Assembly (NCBI RefSeq): GCF_025263565.1 | Contig: NZ_CP079865.1 | Span: 3,100,001 to 3,164,000, forward strand | DNA: 64,000 nucleotides | Direction of reading: 5' to 3' | DNA from: Mycobacterium sp. SMC-8 | Lineage (GTDB): Bacteria; Actinomycetota; Actinomycetes; Mycobacteriales; Mycobacteriaceae | In this document: in pieces, positions 19,135-27,557 of the stretch | Layout of the letters: each line of letters begins with the position of its first letter | Position numbering within the stretch: the stretch's first letter is position 1 | Notes under the pieces: model-generated | The model's input: the letters and a program-made list of their open reading frames with translations, nothing else | Told to the model about the DNA's origin: nothing | Databases searched by the model: none | Program-made: the position numbers and the translations under genes

Positions 19135-19422
19135 ATGGCAACGAACAAGCGCCGGCGGCACACCCCGGATCAGATCATCCGCAAGCTCGCCGAGGGCAAC
19201 AAGCTCCTGGGGACCGGCCAGGAGCTGGCCGAGGTGTGCCGGCACCTGGAGATCACCGAGTCGACCTGGCATCGCTGGGTGGCCCAGTACGGCGGCATGA
19301 AGGCCAACGAGGCCAAACGACTCAAGGAGCTCGAAGCCGAGAACGCCCGGCTCAAGAAGCTGGTCGCCAACCAGGCCCTCGATATCGACATGCTCAAGGA
19401 GATCTCGTCGGGAAACTTCTGA
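19135..19422 (+). CDS. IS3 transposase OrfA
   Basis: This 95-aa protein starts at the ATG giving MATNKRRRHTPDQIIRKLAE. The HTH_Tnp_1 helix-turn-helix covers about residues 8-50 (ICRHLEITESTWHRW-type pattern). A leucine-zipper-like coiled coil follows (RLKELEAENARLKKLVANQ). It recognises the element's ends. The last codons contain the slippery heptamer GGGAAAC (19410-19416), positioned in the zero frame as G GGA AAC. A -1 slip there fuses OrfA to OrfB to make the full transposase. Confidence 0.85.
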   Translation: MATNKRRRHTPDQIIRKLAEGNKLLGTGQELAEVCRHLEITESTWHRWVAQYGGMKANEAKRLKELEAENARLKKLVANQALDIDMLKEISSGNF

Positions 19423-20273
19423 CCCCGAACCGCAAGCGCAGCGCCGTCATAGCGCTGCGTGAGCGGTTCGGGGTGTCGGAGCGCCGCGCCTGCTCGGTCG
19501 TCGGCTTGCACCGCTCCACGATGCGACTGGCACCGGCGCCGGTGACCACCGAGGAGGCTGAGCTGCGGGCGTGGCTGCGCCGGTTCTCGGTTGACCGTCC
19601 GCGCTGGGGGTGGCGCCGGGCCGCGAAGATGGCGCGGCGAGCCGGCTGGAAGGCCAACAACAAGCGTATCCGCCGGCTGTGGCGTGAGGAGGGTCTGCGG
19701 GTGCCGCAGCGGCGCCGCAAGAAGCGGCTGACCGGGATCGGCGTCGCCGTGGGTGCGATGTCCCCGATCCGTCCGAATGTGATCTGGGCGATGGACTTTC
19801 AGTTCGACACCACCTCCGATGGGCGCACCCTTAAGATGCTCAACGTCATCGACGAGTTCACCCGCGAAGCCCTCGCCATCGAGGTGGATCGGTCCATCAA
19901 CGCTGACGGGGTCGTCGATGTCCTGGACCGTCTGGCGCTCACGCACGGGGCACCACATTACGTGCGGTTCGACAACGGGCCTGAGTTCGTCGCGCATGCC
20001 GTGTCTGATTGGTGCCGATTCAACAGTGCCGGTTCACTTTTCATCGATCCCGGCTCGCCGTGGCAGAACGCGTGGATCGAATCATTCAACGGCCGACTGC
20101 GTGACGAACTGCTCAACCTGTGGCGCTTCGATTCGCTGCTGGAAGCCCGCGTGATCATCGAGGACTGGCGAGCCGATTACAACTCCAATCGGCCCCACTC
20201 CGCCCACGGTGACCGCACCCCAACCGAGTTTGCCCTACAGTGGGCCGCGACCCATCAACCGAAAGTCGCATAG
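19410..20273 (+). CDS. IS3 transposase OrfB (DDE integrase), via -1 frameshift
   Basis: This is read in the -1 frame from the GGGAAAC site: GKLLTPNRKRSAVIALRERF continues directly from OrfA. An HTH_21-type region comes first, then an rve integrase core with the DDE triad: Asp in VIWAMDFQFDT, Asp in VRFDNGPEF, Glu in SPWQNAWIESFNGRLRDE. It ends WAATHQPKVA. No separate start with a good ribosome binding site is apparent, so production as an OrfAB fusion is most likely. The product cuts and joins the ends of the 19060-20302 element. Confidence 0.85.
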   Translation, partial: GKLLTPNRKRSAVIALRERFGVSERRACSVVGLHRSTMRLAPAPVTTEEAELRAWLRRFSVDRPRWGWRRAAKMARRAGWKANNKRIRRLWREEGLRVPQRRRKKRLTGIGVAVGAMSPIRPNVIWAMDFQFDTTSDGRTLKMLNVIDEFTREALAIEVDRSINADGVVDVLDRLALTHGAPHYVRFDNGPEFVAHAVSDWCRFNSAGSLFIDPGSPWQNAWIESFNGRLRDELLNLWRFDSLLEARVIIEDWRADYNSNRPHSAHGDRTPTEFALQWAATHQPKVA

Positions 20274-20314
20274 CGACTGGACCACCAAACGGGTCCCCCT
20301 CAGGGTCATTTGGC

Positions 20315-21960
20315 TTAGTGCCTTGAATTCTCGGCGTTCAGTGCGTTGAGGATTGCGTTGACCTCGGTGTTTAGGGCTGGCGGGTAGGTGGCGATGACGC
20401 CGTTGAGGTCGATGGTGGCTGATCGCAGGGGTTTGAGGGTGCGTAGGAATCGGCGCAGTGACAGGCCGGTGCGGGTCTGGACTTCGCGGCTGACGGCCAG
20501 GGCGGTGAACACGATGGTCAGGTGGGCTTCGATGGCGTCGCGGGTGCGGGCGAACATGGGCCGGGCAGCGAGGTCGGATTTGGACATCCGGAAGGACGCC
20601 TCGACGTGCCAGAGGTCGTGGTAGCTGGCGACCACTTCGGTCGCGGGCATCAGTGCGGCGTCGATGTTGGTGACGTAGCCCTTGAGCCCGACCAAGCGGC
20701 GGGCGCGCTGCAACGACGCCTCGTCAAATTCTTGGGAACCGTTGCAGTTCTTGATGAACCGCGGTACCCGCGCGGCTTTCTCGCCGGCGACGACCGCGCG
20801 GGCCTTGTTCTCCTGCAGGTTGAGCGTCTTGGTGTCGCGCACCGCGCGTTTGGTCGAGTACGCCCACACCGCCCGCCAGGACTTGGTGTGGGTCGCCGGA
20901 TCCCAGACGGGCTCGGCTTTGCGCTTGGGGTCGCTGGTCTTGGTCGCGGTGCCGCGTCGATCGCGTGGGGTGATGGTGTCGATGATCTGGCCATCGGTGA
21001 AGAAGTCGCCGTGCCAATGGAAGTGCGAGGCCAGATCGTTGGGCGCTTTGGTAACCCTCGATCCGACGATGAACCGCAACCCTGCCTCATCAAGTTCGCG
21101 CAGATTGCCGCTGGCCAGCATGCCCGCATCAGCGACGACGACAATGTCGGTGATCTCGTGGCGGGCTTGGAATGCCTTCACGATCGGCACGATCGTCAGA
21201 GTTTCGGCCTTGTTTCCTTCGAAACAGCCGATTTCCAAGGGAATCCGCACCGATCGACCAGCAGCCCGACCACGATCTGCGGGTCCACTCGGCGTTCCTT
21301 GGAGTACCCCACGCGGCGTAGGTCGTCTTCCTTGTCGGCCTCGAAATACAGGGTCGTGACGTCGTAAAGCACCAGGCTGACATCACCGGCGGTGCGGGCG
21401 TGGGCGAAACACGCTGCGGCGATCTGGTCGCGGTAACCACCACCGCGGGCACGGCGCAGGGTGCGCTTGCGGGTCGACAGTGACGCTGAGGTACGTCCCA
21501 GCTCGGCGAGGACCCGATCGGCGTCGAGCAGGCTGGTCGGCTCGACCACCCGGGCGATGACCAGGTCACGGAAGACCTCATCGCCGACCGCGTCGTCGAA
21601 CCCCAGGCTGGCATACACCTGCGCCAGGGCGTCATACAGCAGCCCGCTGCAGCTCTTGAGCACCCGCGGCCGCACCACCAACTCCCGTACTGCGGATTCT
21701 CCAGCATCCTCGGTGAACAGCATGCCAGCTGGCGGTGGAACCATATGGGCCCGAACGGCTTTCGGCGTGATCCCCAGATCCAACTCGCCTTGGGTGTCAT
21801 CGGCCAACAGCCGGCGGGCCTCCTCGAGCAGCAGACCCAGCTCGGCGTCATCACGCGCAGAGCCCACATGGCGCACGATCCGGCGGCGGCCATCGACGGA
21901 TTCGGCGATCTGGACCGCGGTCGCGCCCGAGGCCGTGCGCACCCGCCGAATCCACACCAT
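20315..21960 (-). pseudogene. IS1634-family transposase with a frameshift
   Basis: The N-terminal frame (21960 to about 21240) starts MVWIRRVRTASGATAVQIAE and holds the first catalytic Asp (LVLYDVTTLYFEA). The C-terminal frame (about 21240 to 20315) holds the second Asp (IVVVADAGMLASGN) and the Glu region (LWHVEASFRMSKSDL). The frames meet around CGFP/LEIGCFEGNKAETLT, where adding one base restores a continuous protein of about 545 aa. A one-base deletion is the simplest reading. Programmed frameshifting is not established for this family, so I call it broken. Confidence 0.82.
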
Positions 21961-22104
21961 CCAGGCAGCCTACTGACCCAAATTAGTGCCTAGCAGGGGC
22001 ACTAAGCGGAGACATCACCGCAGCTCAAGACACCGCCACCCTACAAAACTGACCAAAGTGACCCAACTCAGGTCAAATGTCAGGGTGTTGCTTCGACCGA
22101 TTGA

Positions 22105-22400
22105 ACCCACTCAATTTCCGGTCACCGAAGTTCGTCCACGCTCTGTCGCACAACGGATTACACGGATCAATGGGCCGTGTCGGCGCATGCGGTGACCATA
22201 CCGCCATGGAGTCGTTCTTCGCCCTGCTGCAACGCAACGTGTTCGACCGAAAGCGATGGTCAACCCGCGCCGAACTGCGCCTGGCGATTGTGATCTGGAT
22301 CGAGCGGACCTACCACCGACGTCGCCGGCAACGCGCACTCGGCAGGCTCACCCCGATAGAGTTCGAACTGCTCCACACACCAGTCGCAACCGCGGCCTGA
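22105..22400 (+). pseudogene. IS3-family transposase OrfB, C-terminal fragment
   Basis: The translation NFRSPKFVHALSHNGLHGSM continues with GRVGACGDHTAMESFFALLQ and ends RRRRQRALGRLTPIEFELLH. The Glu of the DDE triad is in AMESFFALLQ; both aspartates are missing. This is the tail of the outer IS3 element's transposase, cut off on its 5' side by the IS1634 insertion. Its right terminal repeat follows at 22415-22440. Confidence 0.82.
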
Positions 22401-22507
22401 AATTCACACCCCGCGAGTCGACTGAACTCGGGGCAGTCCCCCTCCACCGGTACCTCGTTATGTTGCCGGTCTCTTCGCTAGTGTTGAGCTGGCCGAGAAA
22501 CGCATAG

Positions 22508-23044
22508 TCGAGAAGATTCGGGACTCCACTGCATATTCTGTTTGTTTGTACTGGGAACATCTGCCGTTCACCGACTGCGGAACGGCTCGCAATTAGGTAT
22601 GCCGCCGAGAATGGGATAAGGGGTCTGACTGCGTCAAGCGCAGGAACGCACGCTGTTATCGGACACCGAGTTCATGAACAAGCCGCTGCAGTTCTTGAGG
22701 AATTCGGAGCGGATACCGCAGGTTTCGCGGCTCGGCAGTTGACCGCCAAGATCGCCCGGCCCGTCGACCTCATCCTGACGATGACCCGCGCGCATCGGGA
22801 CATCGTTCTCGAATTAGTCCCGAGTAAGCTCAACAGAACATTCACATTGGCTGAGGCGTCGCGGCTTGTTGACCGGCATGATGCTTCCACCATCGCAGAG
22901 TTGGCTTCTTTGCGACCTCAACTGGAGGCCGACCAGGCACTCGATGTTGAGGATCCTATCGGCCAACGATCAGAAGTTTTTCGGATGGTGGGAACGCATA
23001 TAGCCGAGCTTCTTCTCCCAGTAGTCAGGCTGTGCCGCCCTTAG
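22508..23044 (+). CDS. Low-molecular-weight protein-tyrosine phosphatase (Wzb/PtpA-like)
   Basis: The frame carries the signature ILFVCTGNICRSPTAERLA, where the Cys and Arg of CTGNICRS form the catalytic P-loop, and the general-acid aspartate in VEDPIGQ near the C-terminus. About 170 codons form a full-length LMW-PTP. There is no in-frame ATG, GTG or TTG between the stop at 22505-22507 and the P-loop; CTG at 22529 (LHILFVCTG) is the best candidate. The outer IS3 end lies only 67 bp upstream, so the original start and promoter may have been lost. In polysaccharide systems such enzymes dephosphorylate a tyrosine autokinase, but none is intact here. Confidence 0.75.
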   Translation, partial: SRRFGTPLHILFVCTGNICRSPTAERLAIRYAAENGIRGLTASSAGTHAVIGHRVHEQAAAVLEEFGADTAGFAARQLTAKIARPVDLILTMTRAHRDIVLELVPSKLNRTFTLAEASRLVDRHDASTIAELASLRPQLEADQALDVEDPIGQRSEVFRMVGTHIAELLLPVVRLCRP

Positions 23045-23324
23045 GTGAGGCAGACGACGTCGTGGGCGGCGCATTGCTTTGAGACACACCTGCACTGATC
23101 ATCTACTGCTCCGCGGCACCGCGCTGGGCTGCGCGACGCAGCATCGTGGATTGATTCGGCGCACCAGAAGCACAGAGGCCAAGCGTGCGCGAACGCTAAG
23201 GTAACTGCGCCTCGCTAAGCGTGACGCCAGTGTAAATTGCTGAGCGAACATGCCGATGGCTTGAGATGCGCGTCGAGCGTGGGATAAAGTTCCAGCGCAA
23301 GGGGGACATGATGTGGGGGGATGA

Positions 23325-24815
23325 ATGACGGCGGTAAACGATCAGCTGGTTGCTCCAGCAAACATCGTTCCGATTCCAAACAAGATTCCGACGTGGCAAC
23401 ACACCTATTCGCTATGCCTAATGGCGATGGACACGCTCGGCGTAGCACTGGCCGTGGGCCTCGCTCAGTGGTTGCGCTTCGGTGCATCAGCAGAATCCGT
23501 AGCCGCGTACCGGGGCGTCGACTACACGGTCGTTTCCATCGGGATCGCCGTCCTGTGGATCGCCGCTTTGTCGATCAATCGCTCCCGCTCGCCCCGGGTT
23601 ATCGGGTCCGGCGCTGAGGAGTACCGCCGCGTTTGGCTGGCGACGCTGTCCGTGTTCGGCGGCGTCGCGATCGTGTCCATGCTGTTCAAGCTGGAAATCG
23701 CGCGTGGTTACCTGGTCATCGCGCTGCCCGCCGGCCTGCTGTTTCTGGCGCTGGGCCGCTGGATCGCTCGCCGCGTCGTCATCCGCGCCCGCCTGAAGAA
23801 CGGCAGCTGCATCACCCGTGTGCTGGTGGTCGGGAGCCCGTCCGCCGTCCGCGACCTCACCAAGTCCCTTGCCCGCGAGCCGGGCTCGGAGTACCAGGTG
23901 GTCGGTGCCTGCATCCCCGGCCCCATGCACCGTCCCAAGGTCGACGTGCCCGGTGTCGGAGCGGTGCCCACCTTCGGTGACGAATCCGACGTCGTCGATG
24001 CCGTCCGCATCACCGGCAGCCACGCCGTGGCCGTCACCGCGACCGAGCGTCTCGACGGCCGCGGCATCCGCGATCTGTCGTGGGAGCTGGAGAAGCTCGA
24101 CATCGACCTGCTCGTCTCGCCCGGGGTCGTCGACATCGCCGGCCCGCGGCTGCAGATGCGGCCCGTCGCTGGCCTGCCGCTGATCCACGTCGAGAAGCCG
24201 CAGTATAACGGCGCCAAGCGTTTTCAGAAGCGCTTCTTCGACATCGTGTTCTCCGGCACCGTGCTGCTGCTCGGGCTGCCCATCCTGCTGGTCGTCGCCG
24301 CCGCGGTGAAGCTGACCAGCCGGGGCCCGGTCTTCTACCGCCAGGAGCGAATCGGTCTGGACGGCAAGCCGTTCCAGATGATCAAGTTCCGCACCATGGT
24401 CGACGGCGCCGACCAGATGGTCGACAAACTCGCCGCGCTCAACGAGAGCGAGGGCGGGGTGCTGTTCAAGATCCGCCAGGATCCCCGCGTCACGCCGGTC
24501 GGGCGCCTGCTGCGCAAGTACAGCATCGACGAGCTGCCGCAGTTCATCAACGTCCTCAAACGGGACATGAGCGTCGTCGGCCCGCGCCCGCCGCTGGCGC
24601 GTGAGGTGAAGACCTACGACGAGCACGCCATGAAGCGCCTCCTGGTCCGCCCCGGCATCACCGGCCTGTGGCAGGTCAGCGGACGCTCCGACCTGTCCTG
24701 GGAGGATTCGGTGCGCCTCGACCTGTTCTACGTTGAGAACTGGTCGATGATTTCCGACCTGCTGATCGCCCTCAAGACGGTCAGGGCGATGCTCAGCCAC
24801 TCGGGCGCCTACTGA
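23325..24815 (+). CDS. Polyprenyl-phosphate glycosylphosphotransferase
   Basis: This 496-aa protein has four to five N-terminal membrane segments (about 25-165), a CoA-binding/Rossmann-like middle (TRVLVVGSPSAVRDL), one further membrane helix (RFFDIVFSGTVLLLGLPILL) and a C-terminal bacterial sugar transferase domain (about 300-496). Family motifs include GPVFYRQERIG, MIKFRTM, RKYSIDELPQFINVLKRDMS, VGPRPPLAREV and RPGITGLWQVSGRS. It transfers a sugar-1-phosphate to undecaprenyl phosphate, the first committed step. The start ATG at 23325 follows a G-rich run; an ATG at 23321 is out of frame. A 280-bp non-coding leader separates it from the phosphatase gene. Confidence 0.88.
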   Translation: MTAVNDQLVAPANIVPIPNKIPTWQHTYSLCLMAMDTLGVALAVGLAQWLRFGASAESVAAYRGVDYTVVSIGIAVLWIAALSINRSRSPRVIGSGAEEYRRVWLATLSVFGGVAIVSMLFKLEIARGYLVIALPAGLLFLALGRWIARRVVIRARLKNGSCITRVLVVGSPSAVRDLTKSLAREPGSEYQVVGACIPGPMHRPKVDVPGVGAVPTFGDESDVVDAVRITGSHAVAVTATERLDGRGIRDLSWELEKLDIDLLVSPGVVDIAGPRLQMRPVAGLPLIHVEKPQYNGAKRFQKRFFDIVFSGTVLLLGLPILLVVAAAVKLTSRGPVFYRQERIGLDGKPFQMIKFRTMVDGADQMVDKLAALNESEGGVLFKIRQDPRVTPVGRLLRKYSIDELPQFINVLKRDMSVVGPRPPLAREVKTYDEHAMKRLLVRPGITGLWQVSGRSDLSWEDSVRLDLFYVENWSMISDLLIALKTVRAMLSHSGAY

Positions 24816-25175
24816 CGATCGGATTGCCCAGTGGCACACGCACACCCGTCGCCGGCACCGTGAACTACCTCGCCTTTGTGCAGCATTGGTGTATTACCGG
24901 CGAATTCTGATCACCGCTGAAGGGCGACCGTTACGCTCGCACACTTCGACGACTGATTGAACAGCCGCGCGTGGGACGGCGGGTCAACGCGCATCGACAG
25001 CTCCGTCGCCGCCCATCCGGTATGTCAGCGACCCTGACGGCGGTACCGTTGGCGCGCTGGGGGTCTACGACCCAAATCGAAGGTCTGGGGTGTCGGCCAC
25101 CGGCAGATCCTCGGCGACGTCGCCTGGTTGCCACCGAGCGGATGTTGGCCGGCCGCCCTACGGTGGCGCTGACCG
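24816..25175. other. Convergent intergenic region
   Basis: These 360 bp lie between the stop codons of the sugar transferase (plus) and the BcsB-like gene (minus). No gene is supported, and only overlapping basic-residue frames are open. I did not find a clear hairpin plus T-run terminator. Confidence 0.35.
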
Positions 25176-27170
25176 CTAGGGTTGCGGGTCGGCCGGCGCG
25201 GCTGTGCTGCGACGCCGCCACCACAGGGCGGCGCTCAATCCGAGGGCGACGACCACGATTCCGGCGCCGATGGCAGCCCACGCGACGCTGACGGTGGTCT
25301 GCTTCTCAGCGACAGATGGTGCCACATCAGTGGTTCCGGCCAGGTTCGTAACCTCACCCGCGGCCCCGGCGGCGATCACGTCCCCATCCAGGCTCGACCA
25401 GCCGTCGGGCTGCCGGTCGATGTAGCCGAACAGCGGCTCTACCAGCGACCACGCACCCGTCGTCGTGACCAGCACGACCGTCCTGTCCCGGGGCGTGTCG
25501 GCGAACACCTGGATCGACGCCAACCCGTTGGCGATGTCGGCGCGCAGCTCCCTGCTCACATCCACCTGCACAGTCGAGCCCTCGCCGCCGATCGGCGGGC
25601 GTAGCGACGTCGCCTGGACCGCCGCCGAATTCGCCACGATCAGCGCCCCGGTACCGGCGTCGGCCGCGGCCTTCACGTCAACGACGCGCGGCGTCAACGC
25701 CGTTCCGGTCCGCTGGGCGATGTCGGCCACCACCCGGGCCGCGTAGTTCAGCTGATTCGGGCTGCCGCCGTCGAGGGCGACCAGAAACTCGGGGCTGAAC
25801 TCCGACGGCACCGCACCGAAGCCACCTGGGGCGGGGCCACCGCGACGCATCGTCAGCGTCGACGCCGGGTCGAGCTGGAACCTCATCGGAGCGATGGTCG
25901 GGCTGCACAGCTGACGCGGGCTGAACGTCAGACCGAACTCGAAATTGATGCGCTGTCTGAGCAGTTCGCCGGGAACGTCGAAGACGGTGTCCAGCCGACC
26001 GGTGCGGTCCAGCGCAACGCTGTGTACCGCTTGGCCGTTCACGCTGACCATCGCGCTGGCCGAGTCCATGTCCGCGACCGGGGTGTGGGTGGCCAGCAGA
26101 TGGACCTGCAGGCTTTCGACGCGACCGTCTCCCAATGCCGAACGGTCCACTCCGACGGTCAGATCGGCGGTCCTCAGCACCTCCCGTTCGCCGCTGATGC
26201 CCAACTGACGGAACGTCATCTCGTCCGGGTCGGCGCTCTCGGCTGCGCCGACCTGGTCCACGCGCGCGGACGGGGCCTGCGCCAGCGACTGCAAGCGGTC
26301 GGCGACCAGCGCGGCCTGGTTGGTGAGTTCCTCGCCGCGGCCGGTCACCATGAGGAACACGTCGGTCCTGTCGGGGTTGACCACTTCGAGTCCGGCGTCG
26401 CCGTTCTCGACCACCACAGAGCGGGTGAACTGAGGTGACGCCGGGGGCGTCGCGCCACGGGGCTGGCTGACGACTGTGAGCGCCGGTGTCTGCGGCCGGT
26501 ACATGCGGGCGACAGCGGAGGTCAGCGCCAGCACCGCCTGCTGTTCGGCGTCGTCGGCATCGATCGGTGCGTAGATGGTGAGCCGCTGCAGCACCGGCGG
26601 AAAGAATGTCGCGATCGTGGTGGGCGCTGGTTCGGCCCCGGCGAACAGGGCGCTGAGATCGCTGAGGACAACCCGCTCGCCGAGCCCGCACCGTTGCTCG
26701 GGGGGAAGCGCGGCCTCCCGTGCGGTGAACGACAGCCCCAGCGTCGAATCGCTGATCTGCGCCGCCGAGATGTCGACGTCGAACGGCACCACGGCCTGGG
26801 CCGGCGTCACCGCGGGAAGGTCCACTGTCCCCAGAACGGTGCCTCTGCGATCGGTGATCTCGACGAATCCCGCACCGAAATCCACCGGCGCGTGGATCAG
26901 CCCGCGCAGCCGTCGCGGCGTGAAACCCGACTGCACCGGGAGCGTGAAATCCTGGTTGACGTTGGCGCCGACCAGTGTGACGTCGGGGGGAAGCCCCAGC
27001 GCCGTCCATGGCAGCAGCACCTCGCCGTTGCCGGTCGGGTCGGCGTTGAGCGGTTCGGCGCCGGCGACGCCGGGGGCGGCGAACGCCATCACCAGCAGGG
27101 CCGACAGCAGGGCGCCCAGCGCGCGACCAATGATGTTGTGGCTCTTCGGTGATCCTGATCCGGGTTGCAT
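25176..27170 (-). CDS. BcsB-like exported, membrane-anchored protein
   Basis: This 664-aa protein starts at the ATG giving MQPGSGSPKSHNIIGRALGA, chosen because a signal peptide follows at once (LLSALLVMAFAAPGVAGAEP). The 65 codons further upstream look non-coding. The body resembles the cellulose synthase subunit BcsB family: repeated jelly-roll/flavodoxin-like modules and a C-terminal membrane anchor (WAAIGAGIVVVALGLSAALWW) ending in a basic tail. It would sit on the outer face of the membrane and guide a nascent glycan. No BcsA-type synthase is encoded in the window, so its partner is unknown. It is divergent from the Wzz-Wzx-Wzy operon. Confidence 0.7.
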   Translation of the reverse strand: MQPGSGSPKSHNIIGRALGALLSALLVMAFAAPGVAGAEPLNADPTGNGEVLLPWTALGLPPDVTLVGANVNQDFTLPVQSGFTPRRLRGLIHAPVDFGAGFVEITDRRGTVLGTVDLPAVTPAQAVVPFDVDISAAQISDSTLGLSFTAREAALPPEQRCGLGERVVLSDLSALFAGAEPAPTTIATFFPPVLQRLTIYAPIDADDAEQQAVLALTSAVARMYRPQTPALTVVSQPRGATPPASPQFTRSVVVENGDAGLEVVNPDRTDVFLMVTGRGEELTNQAALVADRLQSLAQAPSARVDQVGAAESADPDEMTFRQLGISGEREVLRTADLTVGVDRSALGDGRVESLQVHLLATHTPVADMDSASAMVSVNGQAVHSVALDRTGRLDTVFDVPGELLRQRINFEFGLTFSPRQLCSPTIAPMRFQLDPASTLTMRRGGPAPGGFGAVPSEFSPEFLVALDGGSPNQLNYAARVVADIAQRTGTALTPRVVDVKAAADAGTGALIVANSAAVQATSLRPPIGGEGSTVQVDVSRELRADIANGLASIQVFADTPRDRTVVLVTTTGAWSLVEPLFGYIDRQPDGWSSLDGDVIAAGAAGEVTNLAGTTDVAPSVAEKQTTVSVAWAAIGAGIVVVALGLSAALWWRRRSTAAPADPQP

Positions 27171-27557
27171 CGTGGCCTCGTCCCCGACGGTAGTGATGGC
27201 ACGATCGACCGCAAGAGACACTGCCGCTCCAGTTTCCGGTGGTTGGGCTTCGAGAATCTCATTCCCGGCGTCGGACGATACCGGCAAAACCGGGTACTGC
27301 GGTGCAGAACGCGCCCCGCGCAAACCAGTCAACCGCAAACCCGCGTGCCATACAATCAAACCCAACTTCTACCGGGGCGGGCAATCATTCCTTTGCTGAA
27401 ATCGCAGTGCGGCGACAAGTGTGTGAACAGCCCTACATATTGATCCGCAACGATCTTAGCCGCGCCGACCCGCGAATCGAGGCGTCCGGCCGGCAAATCG
27501 CCCACGGCTATCTACCATGGATGACCGCAACAGGTTCAGGGACGGAGCGCCACAGAG
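27171..27557. promoter_or_regulatory. Divergent promoter region, BcsB-like / Wzz-like operon
   Basis: These 387 bp between two divergently transcribed exopolysaccharide genes should contain both promoters. The segment 27330-27460 is distinctly more AT-rich than its surroundings (AATCAAACCCAACTTC, TGATCCGCAACGATC). I cannot assign specific -35/-10 boxes with confidence. Confidence 0.4.

Larger units (their letters stand above)
19060..20302 (+). mobile_element. IS3-family element (innermost)
   Basis: The left end TGAGCCCCCTGTAGTGGTCC at 19060 pairs with the right end at 20302, whose reverse begins TGAGGGGGACCCG and also contains GTGGTCCAGTCG. The element is about 1,243 bp and holds overlapping orfA and orfB with a frameshift site, the normal IS3 layout. 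It lies inside the left part of the IS1634 element. Both genes look intact, so this copy may be active. Confidence 0.82.
19031..22084 (-). mobile_element. IS1634-family element, carrying an inserted IS3
   Basis: The inverted ends are CCTGACCTATGACCCGAGTT at 19031 onward and, reversed from 22084, CCTGACATTTGACCTGAGTT. The transposase lies at 20315-21960. An IS3-family element (19060-20302) sits between the left end and the transposase stop. Subtracting it leaves about 1.8 kb, the usual size for IS1634 elements. I see no target duplication, consistent with loss of adjacent DNA from the outer element. Confidence 0.78.
19006..22440 (+). mobile_element. Outer IS3-family remnant holding two nested elements
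   Basis: A left terminal repeat, GGGACTGCCCCCAGTTTGG (19006 onward), and a right repeat ending at 22440, whose reverse is GGGACTGCCCCGAGTTCAG, are matching inverted ends. Between them only the last 100 or so codons of an IS3-family transposase remain (22105-22400). The 5' part of that element is gone: just 25 bp of its left end precede the IS1634 element. So insertion of IS1634 was accompanied or followed by a deletion. The strand given is that of the remaining transposase fragment. Confidence 0.72.

Noticed and set aside
23487..24845. 452-codon minus-strand frame over the first sugar transferase
   Set aside because: It is an antisense shadow rich in Asp/His/Gln-Arg runs; the plus strand has clear sugar transferase motifs.
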